Positions 11,400-23,232 of a DNA stretch of 64,000 nucleotides are shown here, one piece after another. A program made the translations under genes and the position numbers. The stretch comes from Euleptes europaea (lineage: Eukaryota; Chordata; Lepidosauria; Squamata; Sphaerodactylidae): assembly GCF_029931775.1 (NCBI RefSeq), contig NC_079316.1, forward strand, positions 64,730,064-64,794,063. Reading direction: 5' to 3'. Numbering within the stretch: the first letter of the stretch is position 1; each line of letters opens with the position of its first letter. The notes under the pieces are model-generated. The model made no database searches. It was not told the origin of the DNA and saw only the letters and a list, made by a program, of their open reading frames with translations.

Positions 11400-11960
11400 T
11401 GGGGAAAGGGGACAGGAACAAATAAAAAAAGGGGCAGCAGCAGCCCCCTGGGACCCACGCCTCCCTCTCCCCAATCCCACACCCTCCTCGGCCTCCCTCC
11501 AGCACCAGCCAGTTTTTCAGCCCACCTCACAGCCTGCAGCCTGGAGCCCGACAGTCAGAGGCGAAGTGGTGAAGCTGCGAAGGCTCCTTCCGACACCAAC
11601 AACGCACACGTCCAGCTGCCACTGCCTCCCTCCACCCAGCAAACCCCAGATGCATCTGCTGGTAGTAAAACAGCGCTTATGCTATGCGCTTCCAGCCAAT
11701 GCATATGGGGTTTGCTGGGTGGAGAGAGGCAGCGGCAGCTGGAAGTGCGCTGTGTTGGCACCGGAAGGAGCCTTCGCAGCTTCACCACTTCACCCCTGAC
11801 TGTCAGGCTTCAGGCTGCAGGCTGTGAGGTGGGTTGAAAAGCCGGCTGGTGCTGGGGGGAGGGAGAGGAGGGCGTGGGAATGGGGGAGAGAGGTGTGTGT
11901 GGGGGGGGAAGGAGCCACAGCTGCTGTTCTTGGGGCCTGGGGAGTCAACTCTGGCTCCGA
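11400..11960. mobile_element. Large imperfect palindrome (foldback element), arms about 250 bp
   Basis: The left arm (about 11430-11660) and right arm (about 11690-11935) are reverse complements around a centre near 11677. Both contain AGCACCAGCC, CACAGCCTGCAGCCTG, GGTGAAGCTGCGAAGGCTCC and CCACCCAGCAAACCCCA in mirrored order. Paired frames on opposite strands start with the same MVKLRRLLP. The element is G+C-rich against AT-rich flanks. It is probably a non-autonomous foldback DNA element; outer TIR and target duplication were not resolved. Confidence 0.85.
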
Positions 11961-12570
11961 AAACGCACCGTCGAAGCCCAGTAACTGTTGCACACTTTCC
12001 ATTTAAGTCGCAACAAACATGGACTTGGATGGTCCAGAAATGAAGCGAAAGGAGGTGAGCTGATCACGCGCGTGGGAGAAGGGCGTGTGTTTCAACTTCA
12101 CCCTTTCGCTACATTTGCAGGAGAATTGGATGACTAAATGGCCATGCGTTTTCGGCCAAGATCTCCCAAGGTGCATTCTGTCTATCTTAATTGGTGAAGA
12201 AATAATGTAAAGTCCACACAATTATATCAAAAATGTGAAATAACTGGGCATATTTAAAGAAAGGAGAATTGGAAGAGGGATATGTATTGATACTTTTAAA
12301 GTATTTAAAAGAAAATATTTTTTTTTAAAGAAACAATAATATTGTGTAGAATATCCTTCCTGGGAAAAGTTGAAGGTGCTGGACAAACATCTGCTAATAC
12401 TTTGACTGTAAGGTATACTTTCTTTAAAAAAGAGTCTGTGCTGGATGACTTGTGGAGCCCCTTCTGTCTAATGTCAGTGATTCTACAAGACACTGATCCG
12501 TGATGCTATTAATATATTTGGTACTCTTATCAGAAACAGAAGCAAGGACATTGTGTGCTTTTCTAAAGCA

Positions 12571-12862
12571 GAACAAGATGTCTGTCTCTCTGCTTGTTAG
12601 AGCACCTTTCCAGCACTTTGCAGCATGGTGAATTCATACAGACAGATAGCTTTCATTTTTAGGCAACAACAACCAGAAAACTGCCAAATCAAGTCAGACA
12701 TAAGTGTTTTCTTCTGAACAAAATGAAAACCAGGTTCTGTCTCTCTGCTTGTTCAGCAGATACGTTAGAGTGCCTTTCTAGCACTTTGAAGCATGGCGAA
12801 TTCATACAGAGACAGATAGCTTTCATTTTTAGGCAACAACAACCAGAATACTGCAGAATACA
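12571..12862 (+). repeat. Local duplication, two copies of about 120 bp
   Basis: TCTGTCTCTCTGCTTGTTAGAG (from about 12578) and TCTGTCTCTCTGCTTGTTCAGC (from about 12736) each lead into AGCACTTTG(C/A)AGCATGG and then GATAGCTTTCATTTTTAGGC plus AACAACAACCAGAA. The copies are about 90% alike and unrelated to any family I recognise. Confidence 0.85.
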
Positions 12863-13149
12863 ACCAGAATAAAGAAAATATAATGTTTTCTTCCGTACAA
12901 ATTCCACATTTTTTGCTTGTAGAAGGGTATGTATCATGAAAGCTCAGACGTATATCTAAGCACAGAAGTATTGTGCATTACTTACAATAGAGAAGTCAAA
13001 TCTAAAAACAAAACTGAAGGAAAGCATAAGTATTTAAAATATTTAATGACACATTAAATGATACAAAAAATACATAGTTGGAATCCTGGTTTCAGCAAGC
13101 TATACACAGTAGTATCGACCACAGTCCATAATAATTTTTTCAGGTAACT

Positions 13150-13320
13150 TTGTGAATCACTTGTGTGTATTTGTGTACACACCATCAAGTCACAGCTGAC
13201 TTACAGTGACTTCATAGGGTTTTCAAGGCAAGAGACATTCAGAGGTGGTTTGCCATTGCCTGCCTCCTTGTGGGCTGAGGTAGTTCTGAGAGAACAGTGA
13301 CTGGCCTGAGGTCACTCAGC
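13150..13320 (-). mobile_element. SINE fragment (body and tail of the 5S-SINE type)
   Basis: On the minus strand it has GGCAATGGCAAACCACCTCTG then GTCACTGTAAGTCAGCTGTG, the shared body and BovB-like tail of the 5S-headed SINEs in this window. The 5S head itself is absent. Confidence 0.7.
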
Positions 13321-13328
13321 AGTAGGGT

Positions 13329-13392
13329 TTACTGTTGATCCCTGTAGGATCCCTGTTGATCCCTGTAGGATACTGTTGATCCCTGTAGGATC
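13329..13392 (+). repeat. Three-copy minisatellite, unit CTGTTGATCCCTGTAGGAT
   Basis: CTGTTGATCCCTGTAGGAT recurs at 13332, about 13350 and about 13372 with small spacer differences. Confidence 0.85.
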
Positions 13393-14080
13393 ATATATTC
13401 CTCCCTTCAGGGGCATGTTGAAACAAAGACATCACTTTAAAATTACCTTGCTGTATTTCATTTGCATCCTGCGTTTAAAGATTGCATGTTTGGCAGTTGT
13501 TGAAATCTTACTGTTTCTGCTGTTAATGTTATATTTCCTTGTTCTTCAGAACTGTTTTATGTGTAGAACAGCTGCTGTATGTTTAAACTGGTTCCTCGCT
13601 GAATTGTGTACAGGTCTGTCCGAATTCCCAAATGCAGCCGCCAGATGGCAAAGTCGTATTTGGTTTGTTTGCAACAGCAGCTGCCACCAGATGGCAACAA
13701 TGAATCCTATAAATCGCTTTGCAAACACGAAGCAAGACTTCTTCTTTCTTTCTTTTTAAGGCAAGTCCTTGGACATAAATAGTCATTTTTAGCTCTGTAA
13801 TAGGCATAGAATGTCATGCAGAGATTTTTTGTTGTGTGTGGGTCATTGTGGTTAAAGGACAATCCATGCAGAGGCATCTGTGTAAAAATTACAAGTTTTG
13901 ATGATAAATGTATAAATGTTACTCTTCTAATGCTCTGAGGTAAACTAAAGGTTGCACATTATTTTTCGAATTAGCCTTCAGTCTCCCAGGTTAGCTGGAT
14001 GTCAGTTCAGTTGTTGAGGTGAGATAGTCAAGAGAACAAAAGAACTTTTCCTGTGGCACCTCTGAATCTATAATCCAGGG

Positions 14081-14115
14081 GTCCCCAACATAGTGCCCCT
14101 GGGCACCGTTGATAG
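14081..14115 (+). mobile_element. Possible hAT terminal fragment
   Basis: CAGGGGTCCCCAACATAGTG resembles the outer end of hAT non-autonomous families (compare CAGGGGTCTGCAAACT at 19256 and CAGGGGTGTCGAACTC at 60892). No matching right end was found. Confidence 0.45.
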
Positions 14116-14459
14116 GGTTGCCAAGTGCCAAGTGGTGGCAGGCAAACCCCCGCCAATCTGCCTGGCTGCCCGTTGACCAGCTGAGGGTAAGCGAGCAATG
14201 CGTGCACATGTGCCTGCCCACCGTGACACGTCACTTCCGGTTTACAACTGGAAACACCGCATCGTAAGGGGTCATTTTCCACTCAAACCCCCAGTTTGAG
14301 TGGTAAAAGGCCCCTTGCGATACATTTACACCAGTTTACTATAGGTTGCCAATCTACATAGATCCAGCCGGCCTTGCTTTGCTTATCCATGTTTTGGAAC
14401 TTGTAGGCTGGACTCGTATAAGACACTCTGTGTGGGGTCGTCCTTGAAGATAACCTGGA

Positions 14460-15290
14460 AGCTTCAACTAGTCCAAAATGTTAGTTTGTTAACAGGCAAG
14501 AGCTGCTTCCATCACATGTCACATCTTTTAAAGCAGCTTCATGAACTTCCTTAAAGCAGCTTCATTTGCTTCTTTTAAAACCCTTCATGACCTGGGATCC
14601 ACATATCTGAAGAATCATCTTTCCCTGAATGAGCCTACAGGGAGCCAGCGTGGTATAGTGGTGAAGAGTGGTGGTTTGGAGCAGTGGACTCTGATCTGGA
14701 GTGATGAGTTTGATTCCACACTCCTCCACATGAATGGCTAATCTGGTGAACTGATTTGTTTCCCTACTCCTACACACAAAGCCAGCTGGGTGACCTTGGG
14801 CGAGTCACACTCTCTAAGCCCCACCTACCTCACAAGGTGTCTGTTGTGGGAAGGGGAAGGGAAAGTGATTGTAAGCTGGTTTGAGTCTCCCTTAAGTGGT
14901 AGAGAAAGTCAACATATAAAAACCGACTCTTCTTCTTCTACATGTCACCTGTACTTCTGTTTGTTACTTGTACCTCCTCTGAAAGTGGCACATTGGGTTA
15001 CTAACCACTTGCGAGCCTTTTCCAGAACAGTGGCATGGAACGACCTGTGGGGATCTGTTGGATACCATTGTCATTAGTCTTTGGAAAGACAGCTAAGGCT
15101 TTTCTGTTTGAGAGTCCATGTTTATTAAATGTTTGTGGATATTTCTGTGCATCCTATGCATACTGGTTGCTTTTTATGCATTTTGTGACTCGATGGGTTT
15201 ATTTAAAATATTTTAATGTTGTACTGTTATCTGCCTTGGATGCTTAGGAGGAGGGGCAGGGTATAAATATTTGGAAATAAATAATCATAA
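14460..15290 (+). mobile_element. Old CR1/L2-group LINE 3' end, split by a SINE
   Basis: Peptide fragments on either side of the SINE, KAASFASFKTLHDLGSTYLK (before) and LRAFSRTVAWNDL (after), resemble the C-terminal end of CR1/L2-group reverse-transcriptase proteins. They are followed by a 3' UTR ending GGGTATAAATATTTGGAAATAAATAA near 15285. The pieces are heavily decayed. Confidence 0.65.
14640..14938 (+). mobile_element. tRNA-derived SINE with (TTC)n tail
   Basis: Starts GGAGCCAGCGTGGTATAGTG, has GTTTGATTCC (B-box-like), CAGCTGGGTGACCTTGGGC and CCCCACCTACCTCACAAGG (MIR/CORE-like body), and ends TATAAAAACCGACTCTTCTTC. It is inserted into the LINE fragment around it. Confidence 0.85.
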
Positions 15291-15299
15291 TTGATGTTT

Positions 15300-17360
15300 T
15301 TTAAAAAAATGTGTCTCCCCCATTTTTTAGTCCAGCCTGCATTTGCTATGTTCACACATGGCACAAGAAGAAGAAAAAGTGCTTTTCATGTGAGAAGTCT
15401 TGCCAGTATTAAAACTGTCATCTCTAATATATTTAGTCCAGCTGTGCTGGGCTAAACAGGGATTCCTTTCAGACCTTTCACCGTGTCTCCCATCAACACT
15501 GAACAGGCAATGAAGGATTCACACAATTGTTAATCTTTGGTTTATACATTTTCTTTTAGTGATGAATCTCTGGATGCGTTTGTTGCCAGTTTCCTGGAGT
15601 TTAAGCCCCATACAGGCTTGAATTAGTCCATGTTTTGTCTCCCTCTCAAACACATGCTTCATTGTCCTGGCAGTGCTGCTGATTTTACCCGCACCAGGCA
15701 TTTTTAGACTACACATGTAAAATGTCAGCTGTTGCACAAAGGTCTAATTGCTGACTGACAATTGCCTTCCCTCCCCTTTAAGTAGTACTGTGACCACTGA
15801 ACTCTTCCTGCCCTAAATTCTCCAAGAAAATATAAGCACCAGCTATTTTGCACCTGTTACAAGCAGATTCTAGTTGTCATTCCCCTGGGGGGAAAAATGA
15901 AGCACTTCTAGCACTGGCAAATTTCTGTGAAAAACATTTCACAGGGGAAATAAATAAATATGTCTGTCTGCATCTTCATAGCTTTGATAAATCAGTTTAC
16001 GTTGCTTATAACTTAACTGGAATCATTAGGTTCTGAAGGGCAGAATTCCAATTGTGCTTTCTTCGGGAATTAGATATTAAGTATGCCTTCGTATGTGGGT
16101 ACTATATGATTGCTATATGGTATTGAATGGGTAACACAGATCTTTCACTCCCACTTGGGCTGTTTCCACATGGATGCTTTTCTTTGTCTTTGGTTTCAAA
16201 CTGGAGCACCACCTTTTGGAGCACAAACACTGTCCTCCATTACCGTAATTCTTCACTTTCCAGGATTTTCCTGTCCTTGGCATGCTTTCTCAAACCTAGT
16301 TTACTATGATCTTTTCTGAAAGAACACAGCCCAAGAGACTTAACATGCTGTCTGGATGGGAACATACACGTTTTCAAAGGTACATCGGCACCATTTCCCT
16401 TCTGTTAGCCCCTTGTGGCCCCCATTTTCCCTGCTGCACCACCAGAAGACTTTTTAAAAATATCAGTAATTGCTACAACACTATAATGCTATAGCAATTA
16501 CTTGATTAAAAGAAAAAGCCCTCCAGTGGGCATGGAGGGGGAAATTGCAGGGGAAATAAAATGGTAGGGGATGGCAGAAAATAGGCAAAGAAACTCCCAT
16601 GTGGATGCTCCGTTGCCATTGCAAATACCAATGCAATGGCTACGGCAATGAATACACGGTGGATAATCCTCACGATGTGAAAGCAACCTTGATTGGGGCT
16701 GTCTGCTTCCTTCCACCACCACCCTTCCTGAAAGACAGCATGTCAATCCTAGCAATAACACATGACTTATGATCAGCTTCTCATTTCTATAACCTTCCAT
16801 TCATCAGTCAAATCAGTTTACTTACAGTCTTTGTCCCAGGAGGAGGTTTTCTTTGAGAGAGAGACAGTTCAGCTGCCAGCCTCCTGACAGTAACAGTCCA
16901 TCCAGGTTGAGTGTTGCCTAAGAGTTTCTTGTCCATGGGGCTGATGGTCTTTCCTATGCTGCAGCTGTTCAATGGCTATTTAATAAATAAAACAGCCACA
17001 AAAAAGCAGTGAGATATGATAGAGATACTTGAGAACAATATTTTAGACACAAACATTTGCAGTATGGTTCCTTAATTAATCCCTTACCAGCCAAAATACA
17101 TCTGGGATAGGGCTCCAAGTTTTAGCAAATAGGAATATTTTTTTTATTTACATGTTGACTAATAATCCATAATATTTCTGCAGCCCAAACACTGATTGTT
17201 AGGAAATGGTACACATAAGATCTCACAATATGTAATAAATATATACAGGAGCACCCTGTGCAATTGTTTAATACACTTGCATAAATCTTTGCATGGCTCA
17301 TGCTTGAATTACTGGCAGCTGTTCCTTTCTATCATTTCCTTTTCTGTAAAGCATCTCTAA
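15300..17360. other. Intergenic DNA, nothing recognised
   Basis: No coding signal and no clear repeat. A few weak frames have no protein-like pattern. Confidence 0.45.
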
Positions 17361-17371
17361 AAATCCTTTGG

Positions 17372-17585
17372 TGGTGGAAAGCGCTATGAAGTCACATCTG
17401 ACTTATGGTGACCCTGGTAGGTTTTCAAGGCAAGAGACATTTAGAGGCGGTTTGCCATTGCCTGCCTCTGCATAGAGACCCAGGCCTTCCTTGGAGGTCT
17501 CCCATCCAAATACTAACAAGGGCCAACCCTGCTTAGCTTCTGAGATCTGATGAGATCAGGCTAGCCTAGGCTATCACAGTCAAGG
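17372..17585 (-). mobile_element. 5S rRNA-derived SINE
   Basis: On the minus strand the head reads CTCATCAGATCTCAGAAGCTA then AGCAGGGTTGGCCCTTGTTA and TTTGGATGGGAGACC, close to the internal promoter region of 5S rRNA. A body (GGCAATGGCAAACC) and tail with CATAAGTCAG follow. Confidence 0.88.
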
Positions 17586-17971
17586 CAAGAAGTCCTTTAG
17601 TTCCATAAAAATATTTGCCTGCCATTTTCTTTTCATACTGGTTATTTTCACCTTCCACCTACTCTTCCAATACAGATTAACTTAAAGATTTGATTTTCTT
17701 ATTTTAAAGAGCCACCGTTGGTTCCATAGTAGCCACATCTGGCTCTAGAGTCATATGTTGCAGACCTCTGATCTGTTTGATCCTCTACTGTCACCACTGA
17801 TTGGCAGCTGCTTCCTAAGGTTAATTCTTTAGTGAATAGTTAGGGTGGAGAAGGATCATTCACAGGGTGCAATTTGCCCAGGCTACCTTTTAGTATGTCA
17901 GTGATGTTAACATGAAAGAAACTCGGGCCTGTGACTGTGGTTTCATATGGGTTCTGTGACTGTGGTTTCAT

Positions 17972-18362
17972 ATGAGCAGTTCCTCAGTGGAACAGGCTTC
18001 CTTGGGAGATGGGGGGGCTCTCCTTCCCTGGAGGTTTTTAAGCAGATGGCCATCTGTCAACAATGCTGATTCTGTGACCTTAGGCAGATCATGAGAGGGA
18101 GGGCAGGAAGGTTTGCTCATATGGCTCTTTCTTGCATGCCCAGGGTAGTGCTGATTGCCACTTTGGGGTCGGGAAGCAATTTTCCTCCAGAGATCCTGGA
18201 GGGTGTGTGTGTGTGTGTGTGTGTTTTTTTTTTTTGCCATCTTCTGGGCATGGAGTAGGGGTCACTGGGGGTGTGGGGAAGAGGTAGTTGTTAATTTCCT
18301 TCATTGTGCAGGGGGTTAGACTAGATGACCCTGGTGGTCCCTTCCAACGCCATGATTCTATG
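17972..18362 (+). mobile_element. CR1 LINE 3' end
   Basis: Runs from GAGCAGTTCCTCAGTGGAAC through GGCAGATCATGAGAGGGAGG to TTAGACTAGATGACCCTGG and the tail ATTCTATG. It contains a (GT)n run at 18207-18224. Confidence 0.9.
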
Positions 18363-19255
18363 GGTCCTCTTTGGTTTTTCAAGAGCTCTAGAATATTCAG
18401 TTTAGTTGCTATGGATGTTGAAATGATTCACTGTTTAGGTTCAAACTTTGAAGCTTGCTGCCAAGAGAACAAAGGTGGACCATGAGTGGAGTGAGTATGC
18501 ACTGCTTGCAAAGTAGTCCTTTTATCTCTAATTTGCCTTTTACGGCCTAGCCTTTCTAGTGTTTATTTACAAGGAGGGAATTCATGCTAATATTATGTGT
18601 TTGGGTGGCCTTTTGAAGCTTGCTTCTTTCTTTTAAAAATATATACCAAGGCTTTAACCCAGTCCAAGGATCCTAGGATTGGAGTACTTAAAACTGTCTC
18701 TACTTGTCAACTAGGAGAGCATCGATGTATTTGTAAGACATACAAATGTAATGAGCAAGGAAGGCAACAGAAAGTTATGCAAAGGTACTTAGCTCTCCCT
18801 TAAGGGAAAGTAATAATTTTAAAAGAGAAGTCCTTGTTCAAATTTGCTTGAAAGTCATCTCCTGTTGCTAACTCCATATGTGTGCAAGCTGACAGGGGAT
18901 GACTCAGTGTTGTGGAAGAGTACTCAGCACATGCTCAAAGCTTCTACTAGCTTTCACATGCAAAAACACATGTTAATGCCAGAAATGAAGATGCTCAGTC
19001 TTGAAATGGACTTCAGAAATAGTCTTTGGATATGCTGGTGCAATTAACTTATTTGAAGAATTTATGACTTGGCCATCAGATCTCGTTGGTGGACATGCTA
19101 TATTATCCTGAGTGAGAACTAACATGCAAAATGGAAGCAGCAGTGCTACCACTAAATTGTGTCTGGGAGAATTATTCTAACATTTGAGATATCAGTGCAA
19201 ATTCGTCAATTTCCCCCCAGTAAGCCAGAGGAGAAAATGTATGATCCCTTTAATG

Positions 19256-20124
19256 CAGGGGTCTGCAAACTGCGTCTCCCGAGCCGCATGCGGCTCTTTG
19301 GCCCATTGAGCGGGGCTCTCCGAACTTGGTTCGGAGCCCCTGCTCTCGCGCCCGCTCGCACCGGCAGCCGGGCTACGGAGCAGGCGCGCCTGAGAGAGAG
19401 AGAGAGAGAGCAGGCGAGCGGGCGCGCTGTCTCTCCCCCCCCCCCCGCCATGGAGAATGGCCAGGTCCCCCTTTCCCTTGCCCTCAATGGTTGGGAGGCT
19501 AAAGCCTCCCCTCCCCTCTAGCCGTGCGATTGCTGGGCGGGCGGCTCGGCAGTTCCTGCCCCCCCCGCCTATCAGCTGTTGGGCGGGGCGGGCTTCCTTT
19601 GGTAAACCTGGCCTCCGGCTGACTCCCATTGGGAGGCCATGTCTACCCACTGGCTTTCTTGGCGGTAGACCTGGACTCCGAGGAGGGGAAAAAGTCCCCC
19701 TTCAGAGGCCAGGTCTACCAATTGGCTTCTATGGGCCTCCGGAGGCCAGGTCTACTGCCAAGAAAGCCAATGGGTAGACCTGCCCTCCTAATGAGACTCA
19801 GCCGGAGGCCAGGTCTACCAATAGGCTTTTATGGCGGTAGACCAGGCCTCCAGACGAGGACTCCAGATGGGGAGGGGGAAATGGCAGGGACTTACAATTT
19901 AATTTTTATCAATAAATAAGATCACTATTAAGTATGATATCAAGTTTTATTCAGTGTACCTATAGTTTAATTAAGACTTAAAACTTTAATTAAAGTTTAT
20001 TAAGTTAATAAACAGTGTACCTACCTATATAGTTTAAGTTTAAGAAATTTGGCTCTCAAAAGAAATCTCAATCGTTGTACTGTTGATATTTGGCTCTTTT
20101 GACTAATGAGTTTGCTGACCCCTG
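19256..20124. mobile_element. Non-autonomous hAT DNA transposon (869 bp)
   Basis: Ends CAGGGGTCTGCAAACT and AGTTTGCTGACCCCTG form a 16-bp TIR with one mismatch. The flanking 8-mers CTTTAATG (19248-19255) and CTCTAATG (20125-20132) match 7/8. The left part is very CpG-rich (19300-19560) and the right part is AT-rich. A repeated AGGCCAGGTCTACCAATNGGC motif occurs in both orientations at 19620-19860. There is no transposase frame. Confidence 0.9.
19600..19860. repeat. Direct and inverted short repeats inside the hAT element
   Basis: GGCCAGGTCTACC, TTGGC and GGCGGTAGACC recur about five times in alternating orientation, so the segment can fold into several hairpins. Confidence 0.75.
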
Positions 20125-20424
20125 CTCTAATGGATCCTCTGAGTGAAGCCACTTACTAGGATTGTCCGTTTATCCAGAAACTCACAGTAACATAAATGAG
20201 GCAGAAAGAATGAGAGAAAACCCAAGATTGTGCAGTGAACTTCTGGCTGAGCAGGAACTGAACCTGGTTTCTCACATCCAAATATAGCACTTAAGCCAGT
20301 TTCACCGCAACAAACCCAGGTTTTCTACTGAGTGTCACTCAACAAGGAGTCACAGCCAATTTCACCTCTTTGACTTTACCTGTATGGCACACATGTTGTC
20401 TAACATCAATTTATTGCACTCACT

Positions 20425-20690
20425 TTAGGTACTTGATCTTTTAAAAAATAATTTATTTAATGTTTGTTAACTTCAATTATACCCTGCCATTCTTCCCCAT
20501 GGGGACTTAAAGCAACAATACCATTGTCGCCTCCATTGTCTCCTCACAACAATCCTGTGAGGTTAGGCTGAGACTGTGTGACTGGCCCAAGGTCACTCAG
20601 CAAGCTTCCATGGCAGAGTGGGGATTTGAACCTGGGTCTTCCCAGATCCTAGTTTGACATTCTAACCACTATACCACACTGGTTCTCTTA
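20425..20690 (-). mobile_element. MIR/CORE-like tRNA SINE
   Basis: The minus strand reads from GAACCAGTGTGGTATAGTGG through GGTTCAAATCCCCACTCTGC and GTGACCTTGGGCCAGTCACAC to the AT-rich tail. It has tRNA-like A and B boxes and the MIR-type core. Confidence 0.8.
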
Positions 20691-20834
20691 GGTATATAAA
20701 TGTGTAAAGAGGTGCAGAGTGGCTCTTATCTAATACAATACATTGTTTGTATTAAATGGTTTGTGGTTGGTTTTAGAATGATGTGACTCCTAATCCTCTC
20801 TCCTGTATCTCTTTAAAAACCAAATTCATGTAAG

Positions 20835-21058
20835 ATGTGTGTGTGTAAAGTGCCTTCAAGTCGCAGCCGACTTATGGCGACCCCTTTTGGGGTTTTCATG
20901 GCAGGAGACTAACAGAGGTGGTTTGCCAGTGCCTTCCTCTGCACAGCAACCCTGGTATTCCTTGGTGGTCTCCCATCCAAATACTAACCAGGCCCGACCC
21001 TGCTTAGCTTCTGAGATCTGACGAGATCAGGCTAGCCTGGGCCATCCAGGTCAGGGCT
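20835..21058 (-). mobile_element. 5S rRNA-derived SINE, nearly full length
   Basis: The minus strand begins GACCTGGATGGCCCAGGCTA, then the 5S-like block GATCTCGTCAGATCTCAGAAG to GGATGGGAGACCACC. Next come the body CACTGGCAAACCACCTCTG and the tail CATAAGTCGGCTGCGACTTG, ending with ACACACACA. It is the best preserved copy in the window. Confidence 0.92.
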
Positions 21059-21059
21059 C

Positions 21060-22900
21060 ATGTAAGATAAAGAACACCAAATAAATCTGCTAGAAAATCC
21101 AAAATATTGTACATTATTATGCTGTTGTACTTTGTCTCCCTCCCATTAATGGTCTACAAGCCTATTTTTATATTTTGAATTCCTTGTCCATCCTAAGAGG
21201 CAGTTCCCAATTTGTTACCTCTCAATGTGTTGGTAGAAGTGGGTTCTCCTGCTATTGGGGATAGATTGCATCGGGAAAGGGTGTTCAGTTTGGATTCTTC
21301 TATAGTTTTGCTTTTATGTAGAAAAAGAAATCCTATAGTTTCATGATAAAAATGACGTCATTGAATTAGCAGATCAGCATGTCACAATCAATGAACAATA
21401 ATGTATGATGCCCTTTTGAGAGAACCATGTAGTAAAAGGGAACTGTCGTTTGTAAGTACAAAATAGATGCCTGGAGCTGGATTATTATTACTGAGTAGCT
21501 GGCAAACGCAATTGTTCTCTAGGCATAAGTGCCTGCTTTGAAAAAGGTTGAATCACAGGCTTCAAAGGGTAACAAACAAGTGTCATCTAGTTCAGTGTTC
21601 TGCAGCAAGAGAGTCCCCTAAATTGAACCCCTACTGAACAGATTCTTCTTCAGCACTGAGATCTTTCAGGGTCTATGCCCAGTTAGATTGGCCACATATT
21701 TGTTTTGGATGCAGGGGTTTTGGGATTTTTAGCACTTAAGGGAGCAATTTTAAGCACTTAAGGAAGCTATTTTTTCTACTATTAATTCCACTGCTTTAAA
21801 AAATATGGATGTATTGTAAATTGCCTTTTGTCAACATATTTCACCCACTGGAATCAGTTGGTATGAGCTATCAGTAGTCTGCAGTTTTATTTTTCTCACG
21901 GATACTCAGTGAAAATAATATGTGACGGTTTCTAAAAAGGCCTGTAAAGAATAATTGAAAGGGCAGAGTTGAATAGGATATTGATATTGAGTTTATATTC
22001 TTGATTTTTTTCTTTGTATACATTCTGTATGTGAATATGTATTCCTATGAAGGAATAGTGTATTTATGTGTTAGAGACAGCCGAAGAAGATTGTTTAGTC
22101 AAAACACATTTGGTCTTTTATGCATTTTCACAAGAAGGCTTTCTTATTGATAGTATTGATATATCTATTAAAGAATGATTGTTTTATTTGGGATCCATAT
22201 GTTTTTGAAATAGATTCAATCTGTTCCTCAACTTTTTGTGGTTTACTGTTGGGTAGTTGGTTGTATGTTTAGCTTCCACTTTTTTTCCGTTGTACGTTTG
22301 TTTTATTGTCATATGGTGAGATCCCAGGTTGTACCCTGTCATTGTACCTAGTAATGAGCCCTGATTCAAATGAATGGTTTTTGAAATTCTCTGTGGTCTT
22401 GTTTGCACAACATTTTTGCCTAGTGAGTAACCAAAAGCTGAATAGCCTTTGCACCAACAGATGAGAATTTGTAAGTTGCAGCAGCTGCCGTTGATTCAAC
22501 ACCAGCAGAGTGGCTCAGTTGCTAAGATGTGGGCCTGAGATGCTAAAGATTTCTGTTTATCACACCTGAACATGCTACACATTTCCCACAGCTCTTTATA
22601 TGGTTTAAAATCTCTCACATGAAGACTCTGAAAAGTCCTATCTTGTGTAGTATGAAACTCACTGCTTGGAATAAATGAAGAGTCAGACAAATTCCATGGT
22701 TCTACAGTAATGGATAGCTAATGATACATGTATATTACTAGACTGATGAACCAATTATCTGCCTTTTAATCTTTATAGCACAATCCTAGACGTGTCTACT
22801 TGGAAGTAAATCCAACTATGTTAAGTGAGGTTTCCACTAATGTGTTCATAGTATTTCAGCCCTTAATTGCTTCATCAAATGGCACCCTGGAGCAGCTATT
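21060..22900. other. Intergenic DNA; possible decayed LINE at 22010-22410
   Basis: On the minus strand 22408-22184 encodes a 74-residue polar peptide followed by an AT-rich stretch with TCTTCTTCGGCTG, reminiscent of a LINE 3' end. The evidence is weak. The rest shows nothing. Confidence 0.3.
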
Positions 22901-22921
22901 TTCTCCGCTCTACATATATAC

Positions 22922-23232
22922 CAAGGAGCCTGTGGCACAGAGTGGTAAGCTGCAGTACTGCAGTCCAAGCTCTGCTCACGACCTGAGTTTGATCCCGACA
23001 GAAGTTGGTTTCAGGTAGCTGGCTCAAGGCTGACTCAGCCTTCCATCCTTCTGAGGTCGGTAAAATGAGTACCCAGCTTGCTGGGGGTAAAGGGAAGATG
23101 ACTGGGGAAGGCACTGGCAAACCACCCCATAAACAAAGATTGCCTAGAAAACGTCTGGATGTGACATCACTCCATGGGTCAGGAATGACCCGGTGCTTGC
23201 ACAGGGGACCTTTACCTTTTTTTACCTTTTAC
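22922..23232 (+). mobile_element. Sauria-type tRNA-derived SINE
   Basis: Starts GAGCCTGTGGCACAGAGTGG, has GACCTGAGTTTGATCCCGAC (B box), GAGGTCGGTAAAATGAGTACC, GGGGAAGGCACTGGCAAACC and the tail GGTGCTTGCACAGGGGACC with (TTTACC)n. This is the widespread squamate SINE layout. Confidence 0.9.

Noticed and set aside
16498-16800. 100-residue minus-strand frame
   Set aside because: No domain, no conserved pattern and no neighbouring exons.
20950-21050. 5S rRNA gene or pseudogene
   Set aside because: The 5S-like part is followed by a SINE body and BovB-type tail, and the same structure recurs at four places.
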